Assembly: GCA_963788935.1 (NCBI GenBank)
Contig: CAWBIM010000004.1
Coordinates: 1,054,001 to 1,118,000, forward strand
From: JAOPZW01 sp963788935
Lineage (GTDB): Bacteria > Actinomycetota > Thermoleophilia > Solirubrobacterales > Solirubrobacteraceae
Length of the DNA: 64,000 nt
Reading direction: 5' to 3'
Numbering within the stretch: the stretch's first letter is position 1; every line of letters starts with the position of its first letter. The notes beneath the pieces are model-generated. The model made no database searches, was not told the DNA's origin, and was given only the letters and a program-made list of their open reading frames with translations. Below, in pieces: positions 18,599 through 27,830 of this stretch. The position numbers and the translations under genes were made by a program.

Positions 18599-19096
18599 TT
18601 ACCGCGCGAGCTCTTCCTTCAAGCGGCGAGCTACCCGCTCGGGGACGAGATCGTTGATCTTGCCGTCGAACATCGCCAGTTCTTTGACGCCGCTCGAACT
18701 GAGGAAACTGTACTGCGGGCTGGCCATCAGGTAGAGCGTGTCGATGTCCGGCGCCTGCCTGCGGTTGAGCTGGTTCATCTCCATCTCGTACTCGAAGTCC
18801 GAGATCGCGCGCAGGCCCTTGACGATCGCCCGCGCCCCGATCCGGGCGGCGAACTCGACGATCAGGACGTCGAACGAGGCCGAGCGGACGTTCGCGATGT
18901 CGGCCGTCGCCTCGTCGATGAAGCCCAGGCGCTCCTCGGTCGAGAACAGCGTGCTGCCCTTGCGCACCGGATGGTTGACGATCGCCACGACGACCTCGTC
19001 GAAGAGCTCGGCCGCGCGGGCGATGACGTCGAGGTGGCCGTTCGTGATCGGGTCGTAGGAGCCCGGGCAGACGGCGATGCGGGGATCAGGAGCCAT
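18599..19096 (-). CDS. coaD: pantetheine-phosphate adenylyltransferase
   Basis: A 165-residue PPAT, which adenylates 4'-phosphopantetheine to dephospho-CoA, the fourth step from pantothenate. GSYDPITNGHLD carries the nucleotidyltransferase T/HxGH motif (residues 13-24), GLRAISDFEYE follows, and SPQYSFLSSSGVKEL is the family's ISSTxVRE-like loop. Length is normal. It overlaps the end of rsmD by 11 bases, a very common bacterial pairing. The stop is TAA, rare in this window. Confidence 0.96.
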   Translation of the reverse strand: MAPDPRIAVCPGSYDPITNGHLDVIARAAELFDEVVVAIVNHPVRKGSTLFSTEERLGFIDEATADIANVRSASFDVLIVEFAARIGARAIVKGLRAISDFEYEMEMNQLNRRQAPDIDTLYLMASPQYSFLSSSGVKELAMFDGKINDLVPERVARRLKEELAR

Positions 19097-19631
19097 GCGT
19101 GTGGATGCGGATGAGCGTGTCGCCGTAGCGGCGTTCGTGGATCAGGGGCAGGTCGAGCGCGAGCGGCGCGCGGCGATCGCTCTCGGTCACGACGCGGGCG
19201 CCGCCGGACAGCAGCGGGTCGAGCGCCGCCGAGAGCTCCCGCCCCAGCTCCGGTGCGCGCCGGTAAGGAGGGTCGAGGAAGACCAGATCGTATGTGTCCG
19301 CCCGGGCGGATGCGTTACGCAGGGCCGCGCGGGCCGGTCCGGCGTGGACCGCGACGACCGGTTCCGCGAGGCCGAGGGCGTCGAGATTCGCCCGGATGAC
19401 GGCCACGGCGCGCGGGTCGCGCTCCACCAGCAGCGCGCTCCCGGCCCCGCGCGAGAGCGCCTCGATCGCCAGCGCCCCCGAGCCGGCGTAGAGGTCGAGG
19501 ACGCGCTCGCCGTCGAGCGGCCCCAGCGTCGAGAACAGCGCCTCGCGCACGCGGTCCGAGGTCGGGCGCGTGCCGCGGCCGGGCGGCGCGGCGAGGCGGC
19601 GCCCGCCGAGCCGGCCGGCTACGACGCGCAT
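19086..19631 (-). CDS. rsmD: 16S rRNA (guanine(966)-N2)-methyltransferase
   Basis: A 181-residue RsmD. It starts MRVVAGRLGGR as usual, has PTSDRVREALFS, the SAM-binding LDLYAGSGALAIEALSRGA and the catalytic DPPY (FLDPPYRR). It methylates G966 of 16S rRNA during small-subunit assembly. It begins 16 bases after the recG stop and overlaps coaD. Confidence 0.95.
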   Translation of the reverse strand: MRVVAGRLGGRRLAAPPGRGTRPTSDRVREALFSTLGPLDGERVLDLYAGSGALAIEALSRGAGSALLVERDPRAVAVIRANLDALGLAEPVVAVHAGPARAALRNASARADTYDLVFLDPPYRRAPELGRELSAALDPLLSGGARVVTESDRRAPLALDLPLIHERRYGDTLIRIHTHGS

Positions 19632-19647
19632 CGCGCCCCGGGCACCG

Positions 19648-21763
19648 TCACGCCGCCGCCACCGCCGCGGCCGTCGCCCGCTCGAGCGGCTCGCGCAGCA
19701 GCGCGAGCTCCGGCGCGGCCAGCTCGGGGTCCGCGGCCAGCAGCGTCTCGGCCCGGGCGTGCGCGGCGACGAGCACGGCCGCGTCCTCGGGCAGGCGGGC
19801 GAAGCGGAAGCGGGCCAGCCCGGACTGGCGCGTCCCGGTCAGCTCGCCCTCGCCGCGCAGCTCGAGGTCGATCTCGGCCAGCGCGGAAGCCGTCGCGATG
19901 CGCCGCCAGGGCCTTGAGGCGGGCGGAGTCCTTCGGCCCGAACAGCAGGCACAGGGACTCGTGCTCGCCCCGTCCGACGCGCCCGCGGAGCTGATGCAGC
20001 TGGGAGATGCCGTAGCGCTCGGCGTCCTCGACGAGCATGACCGTCGCGTTGGGGACGTCGATGCCGACCTCGATGACCGTCGTCGCGACGAGCACGTCGG
20101 CCCCGCCCGCGGCGAACGCCTCCATCGCGGCCGCCTTCTCGCGCGGGCGCATCTGGCCGTGGAGCAGGACGACGTCGAAGTCCTTGAACTCGGTCGCCTT
20201 CAGCCGCTCGTACTCGGCGCTCGCGGCGCGGGCCTGGAGGGCCTCGGACTCGGACACCAGCGGGCAGACGACGAACGCCTGGCGCCCGGCGCGCAGCTCC
20301 TCGCGGATGCGCTCGTAGGCGCGGTCGCGCTCGTGCTCGCCCGAGACGAGGTGGGTGACGATCGGCCGGCGGCCCTGCGGCAGCTCGCGCAGCGCGGTGA
20401 CGTCGAGGGCGCCGAACGAGGCCAGGCGCAGCGTGCGCGGGATCGGGGTCGCGGTCATGTGCAGCACGTGCGGGGCCAGGCCCGCCGGCGCCTTCGCGTC
20501 CAGCGCGGCGCGCTGGCGCACGCCGAAGCGGTGCTGCTCGTCGACCACCGCGACCGCGAGCCGGTCGAAGACGACGGTGTCCTCGATGAGCGCGTGCGTG
20601 CCGACGATCAGCGGCAGCGCGCCGGTGGCGAGGTTGCCGAGCAGCTCGGCGCGCCGCCCGGCCGGGGTCGAGCCGGTCAGCAGCGCGGCGGGGACGAGCG
20701 ACCCCGGCATCAGGGCCTGGAGCGTCGCGAAGTGCTGCTCGGCGAGCGTCTCGGTCGGGGCCATGAGCGCCGCCTGCATCCCGTGCTCGACCGCGCGCAG
20801 CATCGCGTGGACGGCCACGACGGTCTTGCCCGAGCCGACCTCCCCCATCAAGAGCCGCGCCATCGGCCGCTCCTCGGCGAGGTCGGCGTCGACCTCGGCC
20901 ATCGCGGTGCGCTGGTCGTTCGTCGGGGCGAACGGCAGCAGCTCGTCGCGCCACTGGCGCGACAGCGTCGGCGCGTCGCGCAGCGCGGCGGCCGACTCCG
21001 CGCCCCGGCGCTCGCGGCGCAGGCGCAGCTGGACGATCTGGTCGACGAGCAGCTCGTCGAAGGCCAGCCGCCGGCGCCCGCCCTCGCGGTCGCCGAAGTG
21101 GGCGGAGGCGAGCGCGTCGGGCCGGCTCGGCAGGCGGTCGGCGACGCGGATCGCCGCGGGCAGCGGCTCGACCACGTCGGCGATCGCGCCGCGGTGGCCG
21201 CGGACCTGGGCCATGATCTGCGTCGAGGTGATGCCCTTCGTGGCGGGGTACTCGGCGACGGCGTCGCCCACCGCGGCCACCTCCTCCGTCCGCGCGTGGG
21301 TGCTGACGCGGAAGCGGTTGCGACCCTGGTACTTGCCGGCGAGCATCAGCCGCGTGCCGGTCTTGTACTGGTGGGCGAGCCACGGCTGGTTGAAGAACGT
21401 CGCCTTCATCACGCCGGTCCCGTCCGTGACGGTCGCCTCGACGAGCGGCTTCATCCCGCGCCGGCGCACCGGGCGGCTCGAGATGCCGCGGACCTCGACG
21501 AGCACCGTCGCGGTCTCGTCGATCTGCAGCTCGCCGATCGTGCGCGCCTCGCCGGTGTCGCGCGGCAGGTGGTCGAGGAGCGCGCCGACGGTCTCGAGGC
21601 CGAGCGCCTCGGCCGCGGCGGCGGCCGGAGCGGGCTTCCAGTCGACCTCGTCGTCCAGGCGCGACGGCCGCGGCCAGCGGACGGGCGCGGCCGCCAGCGT
21701 CTCGCGGTCGAGCTCGTCGGTGGAGGCGAAGGCGCGCGGCGGCACGCGCGGATGCTCGATCAC
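19648..21763 (-). CDS. recG: ATP-dependent DNA helicase RecG (one frame break near the C-terminus)
   Basis: About 704 residues of RecG, which remodels stalled forks and Holliday junctions. The wedge/OB domain (EVRGISSRPVRRRGMKPLV) is followed by helicase motifs: Walker A MGEVGSGKTVVA, the DEQH box VVDEQHRFG, TAT in HMTATPIPRTL, VVCPLVSES, TVIEVGIDVPNATVML and QLRGRVGR. At about 19884-19886 an extra base shifts the frame; the other frame gives ALAEIDLELRGEGELTGTR, the invariant end of RecG, and stops at 19648. As written, the original frame runs 10 codons past that point into rsmD. A break in such a conserved gene suggests sequence error. The GTG start overlaps the previous stop (GTGA). Confidence 0.88.
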
Positions 21764-23421
21764 TCAGCGGACAACAGCCACCACCAGCCGGGCTGTCCGC
21801 CGTCCGAGAGCTCGAGCTCGACGCCGTCCGGCGCGAGCGCCTCGATCCGATCGCCGTCGAGCGGCGCGCCGGCGCCGGCGATGACCGTGACGAGCTCGGC
21901 CCCGTCGCCGAGCGCGCCGAGGACGGCGCCGAGCGTCGGCCCGGCCTCGCCCCAGGCGAAGATCTCCTCGTCGACGAAGCCGACCGCGTCGCCGACCGCG
22001 AAGCGCCCGGCCGCGTCCGCGCGGGCCGCGGGGGCGACGCCGCCGGTCCGCAGCGCGGCGAGGACGTCCTCCATCGCCGCCGCGTTCTCGGCCGCGCTGC
22101 GCTCGGGGGCGAGCGCGACGGCCGCCGAGAGGCCGGCCTGCTGGGAGCGCGTCGGCACCACGACGACCTCCTTCTCGGCGAGCTCGGCGGCGCGTTCGGC
22201 CGCCATCCGCACGTTCGCGCTGTTGGGCAGCACGACGACCTGCTCGGCGGGCACCGCGTGGATGCCGGCGAGCAGCTCGTGGGTCGACGGGTTGAGCGTC
22301 GGGCCGCCGTCGAGCACGTGGGCGCCGAACGAGGCGAACAGGTCGCGCAGCCCGGATCCGGAGACGACGGCGAGCGCCCCGGACCGCGCGGCGGGCGCGG
22401 CGGGGCTCGGGTCGAGGCGGGCGTCGCGCTCGGCGACCTGGGCGCGCATGTCGGCGACGTCGAGGTGCGAGACCGTGCCCGCGCCCGCGAAGACGGCGAT
22501 CGCGCGCTCGGGGTCGTCGGTGTGGACGTGGACCTTCAGCGTCGTGCGGTCGCCGACGACGAGGACCGAGTCGCCGATCGCCTCGAGCGCGCCGACGAAG
22601 GCCTGCGCCTCGAGGCCGCGGCCGGTGACGGCGAAGTTCGTGCACCAGCGGTAGGTCTCCGAGGCGTGCTCGGGGTGGCTGATCCGGGCCGGCGCGTGGT
22701 GCGCGAGCGCCGGGGCGGCGTCGCCGCGCAGCGCCGCGACGACGCCGGCGAGGATCACGATGACGCCGTAGCCGCCCGCGTCGACCACGCCCGCCTCGCG
22801 CAGGACGGGCAGGAGATCGGGGCCGCGGCGCAGCGACGCCTCGCCCGCCGCGACCGCGCGCTCGAGGACGTCGGCGATGAGGCGGTTCTGGACGGCGGCG
22901 TCGGCCTCGGCGTCGAGGCGGGTCTCGGGCATGTGCGCGAGCTCGCTGGCAACCGAGGTTGCCATGTCGCGCATGACGGTCAGCATCGTCCCCTCGGCCG
23001 GCGCCCGGACCGAGTCGTAGGCGCGCTGGGCCGACCGCGCCATGGCCGCGCCGATGAGCACCGGGTCGACGAGCTCGCCGGGGCGCGAGATGAGCTCCTC
23101 GGCCGCGCCGCGGATGAGCTGGGAGAGGATCACGCCGCTGTTGCCGCGGGCCCCGAGGAGGGCGGCGCGGGCGACCGTGTCGACGATCTCGTCGCGGCCG
23201 ATGTCGTCGATCGTGTGCTCGCCCTCGGCCTGCGCGAGGCGGTCGACCTCGTCGAGGCAGGCGCGCAGGGTCAAGGCCATGTTGTCGCCCGTATCCCCGT
23301 CGGCGACGGGGAAGACGTTCAGGTCGTTGATCTCCGCGCGGCGCGACTCGAGGTGCGCGAGGGCGCCCTCCACGGCGGCGCGGAAGCGGACGAGGCTCGG
23401 CTCGGGGCGCGACGTCGGCAC
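21760..23421 (-). CDS. DAK (DhaL)/DegV-associated domain protein, FakA-like
   Basis: A 553-residue protein with an N-terminal DhaL kinase domain: NVFPVADGDTGDNM supplies the Mg-ATP-binding aspartates and GARGNSGVILSQ the following loop. The middle region has VVDAGGYGVIVI, and the C-terminal half (TLKVHVHTDDPERA, then VVVLPNSANVRMAAERAA) matches the FakA/YloV family, which phosphorylates fatty acids bound to DegV-type FakB proteins in firmicutes. No FakB is in the window, so fatty acid kinase activity is an inference. GTG 23421 begins 34 bases after rpmB; the order rpmB-DAK-recG is widely conserved. Confidence 0.88.
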   Translation of the reverse strand: MPTSRPEPSLVRFRAAVEGALAHLESRRAEINDLNVFPVADGDTGDNMALTLRACLDEVDRLAQAEGEHTIDDIGRDEIVDTVARAALLGARGNSGVILSQLIRGAAEELISRPGELVDPVLIGAAMARSAQRAYDSVRAPAEGTMLTVMRDMATSVASELAHMPETRLDAEADAAVQNRLIADVLERAVAAGEASLRRGPDLLPVLREAGVVDAGGYGVIVILAGVVAALRGDAAPALAHHAPARISHPEHASETYRWCTNFAVTGRGLEAQAFVGALEAIGDSVLVVGDRTTLKVHVHTDDPERAIAVFAGAGTVSHLDVADMRAQVAERDARLDPSPAAPAARSGALAVVSGSGLRDLFASFGAHVLDGGPTLNPSTHELLAGIHAVPAEQVVVLPNSANVRMAAERAAELAEKEVVVVPTRSQQAGLSAAVALAPERSAAENAAAMEDVLAALRTGGVAPAARADAAGRFAVGDAVGFVDEEIFAWGEAGPTLGAVLGALGDGAELVTVIAGAGAPLDGDRIEALAPDGVELELSDGGQPGWWWLLSAE

Positions 23422-23455
23422 GGCGGGGCGGCGGGCGCGAACGAGCGCGCCGGCG

Positions 23456-23647
23456 CTAGACGGCCTTGGTGACCTTGCCGGCCTTGAGGCAGCGGGTGCA
23501 GACGTACACGCGCTTCGGCGCCTTGCCGACGAGCACCCGGACCTTCTGGAGGTTCGGGTCGAACCGCCGCCGCGTCGCGACCATCGAGTGGCTGCGACTA
23601 TTTCCGAAGGCGGGACCCTTCCCGCAGCAGTGACAGACCTTGGCCAT
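23456..23647 (-). CDS. rpmB: 50S ribosomal protein L28
   Basis: A 63-residue L28 of the zinc-binding type: VCHCCGKGPAFGN at the N-terminus and VCTRCLKAGKV near the C-terminus supply two CxxC pairs. HSMVATRRRFDPNLQKVRV is the conserved core. ATG 23647 gives the normal length. It heads the DAK-recG operon. A minus-strand TACACT about 11 bases upstream could be its -10 element. Confidence 0.96.
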   Translation of the reverse strand: MAKVCHCCGKGPAFGNSRSHSMVATRRRFDPNLQKVRVLVGKAPKRVYVCTRCLKAGKVTKAV

Positions 23648-23682
23648 GAGGGGGCATGAGTGTACTGCCCGGACGGCTCGGG

Positions 23683-23688
23683 TACCGT
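23683..23688 (+). promoter_or_regulatory. candidate leaderless -10 element TACCGT
   Basis: TACCGT lies 7 bases before ATG 23696 in the 48-base gap between divergent rpmB and the kinase. No ribosome binding site is present, so a leaderless transcript fits. Confidence 0.5.
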
Positions 23689-23695
23689 GCGCACG

Positions 23696-25370
23696 ATGCC
23701 GGCCACCGAGCAGCGGGTGTCGCTCCCGCCCCGGTATCGCGTGCTGCGTCACATCGCCGACGGCGGCATGGCCTCCGTGTGGGCCGCCGAGGACGAGCTG
23801 CTCGGCCGCCTCGTCGCCGTGAAGGTCCTGGCGCGCGCCTACGACGCCGACGAGCGCGCCCGCCGCCGGTTCCTGCGCGAGGCGCGGGCCGCCGCGAAGC
23901 TCGGCGACAGCCGCCACGTCGTGACGGTCTACGACATCGGCGAGCACGACGACCGCGCGTTCATGGTCATGGAGCACTTCGCCGGCGGCACGGTCGCCGA
24001 CCGCCTCCGCGGCCGCCGCGTCCCACCCCGGCCGCTGGCGCTGCGCTGGCTGCGCGAGACCGCGATCGCCCTCGACTGCGCCCACGGCCACGACGTCGTG
24101 CACCGCGACGTCAAGCCCGGCAACCTGCTGCTCGACCAGAACGGCCGGCTGGCCGTCGGCGACTTCGGGATCGCGACCGTCGCCAGCGAGGCGTCGGTCA
24201 CCCAGACCGGCCAGGTGCTCGGCACGGCGGCCTACATCTCGCCCGAGCAGGCGCGCGGCCTGGCCGCGACGGCCGCGAGCGACCGCTACGCGCTCGCCGT
24301 CGTCGCCTTCGAGCTCCTGACCGGCGCGCGCCCGTTCGACGTCGACCATCCCGCCGCGCAGGCCCGCGCCCACGTGCACGACGAGGTCCCGGCGGCGAGC
24401 GAGATCGTCCCCGGCCTGCCGCCCGCCGTGGACGCCGTGCTCCGCGCCGGGATGGCCAAGGATCCGGCCGAGCGTCCCGCGAGCGCCGAGGCGCTCGTCG
24501 ACCATCTCGAGGACGCGCTCGGCGACGCCGCGACCGCGGTCGGTCACGCCGCCGACGGCCGAGACGCGCCGGATCGACGCCGTGCCGCCCGCGACCACCG
24601 CGGGCGTCGCCGCCGCGGAGCTGCGGCGCGGCCGCCGAGGCGCGCGAGGCGCGCGTCCGCCGCCCGCCGACCACCGGCACCTCGGCGCCCGTGACGCCCG
24701 CCTCCGGCGGCTTCGCCCCCGTCGCGGCCGGGCGCCGCCGCTGGCCGGCGCTCCTCGCCCTCGCCGCGCTCCTGCTCGCGGCCGGCACCGTCGCCGCCGT
24801 CGCGCTGACCGGCGGCGGGCCGTCGGGTTCGGGGACGGCCGCGAGCGGCCCGGGCGACACCTCCGCCGCCGCGGGCACGACCGCGCGGGACCGCACGACG
24901 GGCTCGTCGCAGCCGACGACCTCGACCGCCACCCAGGCCCAGAGCTCCCCGGCGCCGACCGCCACCGGCTCCGCGCCGACCGCCGACCCCGCGGGGCTCA
25001 ACGACCAGGGCTTCAAGCTCCTGCAGCAGGGCAACCCGGCCGCCGCCGTGCCGGTCCTGCAGCAGTCCGTGGCCGGCTTCCGCTCGCAGGGCCGGACGAA
25101 GGAGCTGACCTACGCCTTCGCGCTCTTCAACCTCGCCAGCGGCCTGCGCGCGACCGGCCATCCGGCCGACGCGATCCCGCTGCTGCGGGAGCGCCTGCGC
25201 ATCAGCGACAACCAGCGCCCGACCGTCGAGAAGGAGCTCGCGCTCGCCCGCGCCGACGCCGGCCAGGGCGCCGGCGCCGCAGGGCAACGGCAAGGCGCAA
25301 CGGCAACGGCAAGGGCAACGGCAAGGGCGACAACAGCGGCCCCGGATCGGGCGACGACCGGGGCGACTGA
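23696..25370 (+). CDS. membrane Ser/Thr protein kinase with extracytoplasmic TPR-like region (four frame breaks)
   Basis: The first 280 residues are an intact Hanks-type kinase: glycine loop IADGGMASVW, VAVKVL, catalytic HRDVKPGNLLL, metal-binding GDFGIAT, activation-end GTAAYISPEQARG. After a 4-base tandem duplication (24537-24544) and a second +1 near 24620, a linker (TTGTSAPVTPASGG) leads to one transmembrane helix (ALLALAALLLAAGTVAAVAL). A Ser/Thr-rich stretch and a TPR-like segment (LNDQGFKLLQQGNPAAAVP, GHPADAIPLLRERL) follow. Two more +1 shifts in the Asn/Gly/Lys-rich tail lead to TGA 25368. This is the PknB plan with TPR-like instead of PASTA sensors. Four breaks in one gene makes the exact C-terminus unsure. 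Confidence 0.75.
24537..24544. repeat. 4-base tandem duplication (CGGT x2) breaking a frame
   Basis: CGGT is repeated directly. Removing one copy joins the kinase domain (GDAATAV) to TPPTAETRRIDAVP in a continuous frame, so the duplication accounts for the first +1 shift in this gene. Confidence 0.6.
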
Positions 25371-25557
25371 GCCGCCCGGCGGCGCCCCGCTCCGCGGCCG
25401 CCACCCCTTCTCGCTGCCTCCGTTCGCCGGCGCCACGAGCGCGCCCGGACCTGCGCCTCCTCCGATCGGATGGTGCGGACCTCGCCCGGAACTTTGCGCG
25501 TTTGACGGTTCAAGGTCCCGGGCGACGCGCCGATAGTTGGAGCAAGGAAGGAATCCG
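25371..25557. other. intergenic region with lower-GC stretch
   Basis: The gap between the kinase stop and the membrane-protein gene on the other strand is 338 bases. Its first part is ordinary GC-rich sequence with no conserved frame. From about 25488 to 25557 it becomes noticeably AT-richer, with GGAACTTTG, GTTTGACGG and GATAGTTGG, and ends in AAGGAAGG before a short ORF. I cannot fit a convincing -35/-10 pair with standard spacing, but the composition suggests a promoter. Confidence 0.35.
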
Positions 25558-25662
25558 ATGCTCACGCCCAAGGTCACAGAGCAGAAGCGCGGTTCGGCGC
25601 ACGCAGGGACGCCCGGCGGCAAGCTTGCCGCCGCCCCCGCTGCCGGTCGCAGCGCTCGCTAG
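25558..25662 (+). CDS. possible 34-residue small protein
   Basis: A short frame ATG 25558 to TAG 25660-25662. It is preceded at 7 bases by AAGGAAGG, the best ribosome binding site in the neighbourhood, and by an AT-richer promoter-like stretch. The peptide starts MLTPKVTEQKRGSAHAG and is rich in Ala, Gly, Lys and Arg with no hydrophobic segment. I recognise no family. It may be a real small protein, or the remains of the 5' end of a longer gene. Confidence 0.35.
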   Translation: MLTPKVTEQKRGSAHAGTPGGKLAAAPAAGRSAR

Positions 25663-25708
25663 CTCCACGAAGCCGAGACGGCTTCCACCCGCCGCCGGAG
25701 GACGCGCG

Positions 25709-26029
25709 TCAGCGCGCCGCAGGCGACCGGTCCGGCACCCGCTCCGGCGGATGCGCGGGACGGCGCGCCGGACGGCCATGGCCGGTCCGCAACGGCGCCG
25801 GCTCCCGCAGGCGCACGGCGCTCGGCACCGCGTCGGGCAACGGCAGGTCGCCCCCGCGCGGCCCCGGATCGGGCTCGAGCGGACGGTCGTCGTCGTCGTC
25901 GCCCGGCCACCAGTCGCGCCAGTCGGGGCGATCCTCGGGCTCCCCGAGCAGGGTCCACACGAGCGCGATCAGCGCGAGCACGTGGACCAGCAGCGTGATC
26001 CCGATAGCGAGGATCTCCTTCGTCGCCAC
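25709..26029 (-). CDS. small single-pass membrane protein, unknown function
   Basis: A 106-residue protein with an N-terminal transmembrane helix (ILAIGITLLVHVLALIALVW, residues 6-25), then an acidic stretch (WWPGDDDDDRPLEPD) and an Arg/Pro-rich tail. GTG 26029 has TACGCT 7 bases upstream. It follows ribH on the same strand with 76 bases between but appears to have its own promoter. The family is not known to me; the layout (short N-terminus, one helix, charged tail) is like many small actinobacterial envelope proteins. Confidence 0.55.
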   Translation of the reverse strand: MATKEILAIGITLLVHVLALIALVWTLLGEPEDRPDWRDWWPGDDDDDRPLEPDPGPRGGDLPLPDAVPSAVRLREPAPLRTGHGRPARRPAHPPERVPDRSPAAR

Positions 26030-26036
26030 GCCGACC

Positions 26037-26042
26037 AGCGTA
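26037..26042 (-). promoter_or_regulatory. candidate leaderless -10 element TACGCT
   Basis: TACGCT on the minus strand, 7 bases before GTG 26029 of the small membrane protein gene, with no ribosome site between. Confidence 0.45.
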
Positions 26043-26105
26043 CCCGCTCACCCCGCCGCGTGCGAAGTCGCACAAGCGTCCGCGAACGCCCGCGCGGACC
26101 GGTGC

Positions 26106-26529
26106 TCAGCGCAGCTGCGCGCGCAGGCTCGCGAGCGCCACGACCGCCTCGGCGGCGTGCCGGCCCGAGTCGCGCTTGTCGCCGCCGCTGCGGGCCAGCG
26201 CCTGCTCCATCGTGTCGACCGTCAGCACGCCGAACGCGCACGGGACGCCCGTGCGCAGCTGCACGTCCTGGATGCCGCGCGCCGACTCGGCGCAGACCCA
26301 GTCGTAGTGGTCGGTCTCGCCGCGGATGACCGCGCCGAGACAGGCCACGCCGTCGTAGCGGCCCGGACTGGGCGGCGAGCTGCGCCGCGAGCGGCAGCTC
26401 GAACGCGCCGGGGACGTCGAAGACGTCGGCCTCCCCCGCCCCCGCCTCGGCGAACGCGGCCTGCGCGCCCGCGACCAGCCGCTCGGCGAGGTCCTCGTAG
26501 AAGCGGGCGACCGCGATCGCGTAGGTCAC
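26106..26529 (-). CDS. ribH: 6,7-dimethyl-8-ribityllumazine synthase (one frame break)
   Basis: About 140 residues after bridging one +1 shift. It condenses the ribitylaminopyrimidine with dihydroxybutanone phosphate to lumazine, the next-to-last step of riboflavin synthesis. Evidence: IAVARFYEDLAERLV, VFDVPGAFELPLAAQ, then the break (extra G in a GGG, bases 26362-26364), then YDGVACLGAVIRGETDHYDWV with the catalytic His, and FGVLTVDTMEQALAR. The GTG start overlaps the ribBA stop (GTGA). Such a break in a biosynthetic gene with no paralogue in the window is most simply a sequence error. Confidence 0.88.
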
Positions 26530-27830
26530 GGCCGCCGGCGCCGGACGTCGACCTTCGAGGCCGCGCCGTCGTGGTCGTGCTCCTCGTGGATGAGCTGCTC
26601 GTCGAGGTTCAGGCCCTGGTGGTGCAGGGTGTGGCCCATCCGCTCGGCCTTCGCCCGCAGGTAGTTCTCGTTGTGCGGGTTGGGCGTGTGCACGATCGGG
26701 ATCTGCTCGGTGACGCTCAGCCCGTAGCCCTCGAGGCCGCGGATCTTCTTCGGGTTGTTCGTGAGGATCCGGATCGACGTCAGGCCGAGGTCGACGAGGA
26801 TCTGCGCGCCGATGCCGTAGTCGCGCAGGTCGGCCGGCAGCCCGAGACGGAGGTTCGCGTCGACGGTGTCGAGGCCCTCCTCCTGGAGCTTGTAGGCGCG
26901 CAGCTTGTTGAGCAGGCCGATCCCGCGCCCCTCCTGGGCGAGGTAGAGGACCACGCCGCGGCCCTCGTTCTCGACCATCGCGAGCGCCGACTCGAGCTGC
27001 TCGCCGCAGTCGCAGCGCAGCGAGTGGAACACGTCGCCGGTGAGGCACTCCGAGTGCACGCGGACGAGCACGTCGCGGACGCCGTCCACGTCGCCCTTGA
27101 CCAGCGCGACGTGGTGCTTGTCGTCGACGAGCGAGCGGTAGCCCACGACCTCGAAGTCGCCGAACGCGGTCGGCAGCGCGGTCGCGACGACGCGCTCGAC
27201 GAGCTTGTCGTGCAGCCGCCGGTACTTGATGAGGTCGGCGACCGTGACCATCTTCAGGCCGTGCGCGGCGCAGAAGCCCACGAGGTCGTCGACGCGGGCC
27301 ATCGACCCGTCCTCGTTCATGATCTCGCAGATCACGCCGGACGGGTTCAGGCCGGCGAGCCGGGCGAGGTCGACCGCGGCCTCCGTCTGGCCGGTCCGCT
27401 CGAGCACGCCGCCGGGCTTGGCCTTCAGCGGGAAGATGTGGCCGGGCTGGACGAGGTCGCGCGGCGAGCTCTCGGGATCGATCGCGACCTGGATCGTGTG
27501 CGCGCGGTCCGCGGCCGAGATCCCGGTCGTGACGCCGTCGCGCGCCTCGACGGAGACCGTGAACGCGGTCTCGAACGGCGACTCGTTCTTGGCCGCCATG
27601 AGGTCCAGGCCCAGCTCGTCGCAGCGCTCGGGCGTCAGCGCGAGGCAGATGAGCCCGCCGCCCTCCTTGCGCATGAAGTTGACGGCGTCGGGCGTGACGA
27701 ACTGGGCGGCGATCGTGAGGTCGCCCTCGTTCTCGCGGTCCTCGTCGTCGACGACGACGACCATCTTGCCTTGGCGGATGTCCTCGATCGCCTCATCGAT
27801 GGTGGCGAACGGCGCGTGCGTACGGGTCAT
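26526..27830 (-). CDS. ribBA: bifunctional 3,4-dihydroxy-2-butanone 4-phosphate synthase / GTP cyclohydrolase II
   Basis: A 434-residue fusion that makes both starting branches of riboflavin. The N-terminal RibB half shows the acidic loop VVDDEDRENEGDL and the HTIQVAIDPE region. The C-terminal RibA half begins about residue 210 and has the zinc cysteines in CLTGDVFHSLRCDCGEQL, the catalytic EGRGIGLLNK and the C-terminal NNPKKIRGLEGYGL. Both domains look intact. ATG 27830 overlaps the ribE stop (ATGA). Confidence 0.96.
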   Translation of the reverse strand: MTRTHAPFATIDEAIEDIRQGKMVVVVDDEDRENEGDLTIAAQFVTPDAVNFMRKEGGGLICLALTPERCDELGLDLMAAKNESPFETAFTVSVEARDGVTTGISAADRAHTIQVAIDPESSPRDLVQPGHIFPLKAKPGGVLERTGQTEAAVDLARLAGLNPSGVICEIMNEDGSMARVDDLVGFCAAHGLKMVTVADLIKYRRLHDKLVERVVATALPTAFGDFEVVGYRSLVDDKHHVALVKGDVDGVRDVLVRVHSECLTGDVFHSLRCDCGEQLESALAMVENEGRGVVLYLAQEGRGIGLLNKLRAYKLQEEGLDTVDANLRLGLPADLRDYGIGAQILVDLGLTSIRILTNNPKKIRGLEGYGLSVTEQIPIVHTPNPHNENYLRAKAERMGHTLHHQGLNLDEQLIHEEHDHDGAASKVDVRRRRP

